DNA of 5,984 bases from DATJPR01 sp035506295 (GTDB taxonomy: Bacteria; Bacteroidota; Ignavibacteria; UBA10030; UBA6906), in the NCBI GenBank assembly GCA_035506295.1, contig DATJPR010000021.1, forward strand, positions 1 to 5,984, written 5' to 3'. Position numbers and translations under genes: made by a program. Below are positions 5,725-5,984 of this stretch, piece after piece. The notes under the pieces are model-generated. The model was not told the origin of the DNA and did no database searches. It saw only the letters and a program-made list of their open reading frames with translations. How positions within the stretch are numbered: the stretch's first letter is position 1; each line of letters begins with the position of its first letter.

Positions 5725-5984
5725 GTGAAACACCATCATTGGGAAAACCTGCTTGCACTTGGCCTATGCCTGCTTTTCATGGCTGCACAGAGCAACGCGC
5801 AACGGAAAGCCGGCATGATGATGCTGGTCGAACGGGGGAAAGGCCTCGTCCAATTTGGGGGATGCAATGACTGCCATTCACCGAAGGTCATGACTCCAGA
5901 AGGACCGGCCGTCGACACCACGAAGCCGCTGTCCGGATCACCATCTTCCATGTCCATCCCCGAGCTCCCGCAGAACGTTCTTGG
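5725..5984 (+). CDS. Secreted c-type cytochrome, N-terminal part (cut by right window edge)
   Basis: The first 86 codons are visible from a GTG start with a GGAGG ribosome site. The protein opens with MKHHHWEN, followed by a hydrophobic signal core (LLALGLCLLFMAA). A probable signal-peptidase I site lies after SNA or NAQ, near residues 24-26. The mature start carries a heme c attachment motif CNDCH (Cys47, Cys50, His51) set in LVERGKGLVQFGGCNDCHSPKVMTPEGP. This is the typical layout of small monoheme cytochromes c in Bacteroidota-like genomes, where a helix with a basic/Gly-rich segment precedes the CxxCH. It should be periplasmic and carry electrons. The distal Met ligand, and any further heme motif or fused domain, would lie beyond the window. 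It is separated from the kinase by 127 bp containing a dyad, so it is probably its own transcription unit and need not be linked to efflux. Confidence 0.85.
   Translation, partial: MKHHHWENLLALGLCLLFMAAQSNAQRKAGMMMLVERGKGLVQFGGCNDCHSPKVMTPEGPAVDTTKPLSGSPSSMSIPELPQNVL

Noticed and set aside
1..5984. CRISPR array, insertion sequence, tRNA, rRNA or toxin-antitoxin pair
   Set aside because: No regular direct repeats, terminal inverted repeats, transposase motifs, cloverleaf or rRNA-like stretches were seen. The window is almost filled by well-defined housekeeping-type genes.

Overview
The window (5984 bp, GC-rich, roughly 55-60 % by eye) looks like chromosome of a free-living bacterium of the Bacteroidota/Chlorobi/Ignavibacteria (FCB) side. 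The basis is protein style only. The ABC ATPase, the HlyD-type adaptor, the response regulator and the FtsX-like permease all read like the Bacteroidota versions of these families (for example the permease N-terminus with INIGGLAVGMACF followed by YVRFEQSYDDFH). Some genes have clear Shine-Dalgarno sequences (GGAG, GGAGG), so a classical Bacteroidetes genus is not certain. No mobile element, tRNA, rRNA or CRISPR array was seen.

Layout. Positions 1-2635 hold a leftward (minus-strand) efflux operon in this order: HlyD/MacA-like periplasmic adaptor, a small putative four-helix-bundle protein overlapping it by 1 nt, a MacB/LolD-type ABC ATPase, and an FtsX/MacB-like permease that runs off the left edge. 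Positions 2636-2878 are a divergent control region. Positions 2879-5597 hold a rightward two-gene operon: an NtrC-family sigma-54-dependent response regulator, overlapping by 11 nt a membrane-bound PAS histidine kinase. A 127-bp gap with two dyads follows. From 5725 a secreted c-type cytochrome starts and runs off the right edge.

How it fits together. The kinase has two adjacent membrane helices with almost no periplasmic loop. It should phosphorylate the response regulator, which should bind upstream sites in 2785-2850 and activate RNA polymerase-sigma-54 at a well-formed -24/-12 element on the minus strand (2726-2740, GG-N10-GC). That element lies directly in front of the adaptor gene. The likely circuit is therefore a self-contained, sigma-54-controlled, MacAB-like tripartite export system for an unknown substrate. 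The promoter also helps fix the adaptor start at 2635 rather than at the upstream in-frame ATG at 2710.

I do not see an undescribed system. The architecture is a recognisable FCB efflux/two-component pairing. The points most worth following are the sigma-54 promoter with its upstream dyads, the four-helix-bundle protein inside an efflux operon, the GAFTDA variant of the sigma-54 contact loop, and the kinase with no room for a periplasmic sensor.
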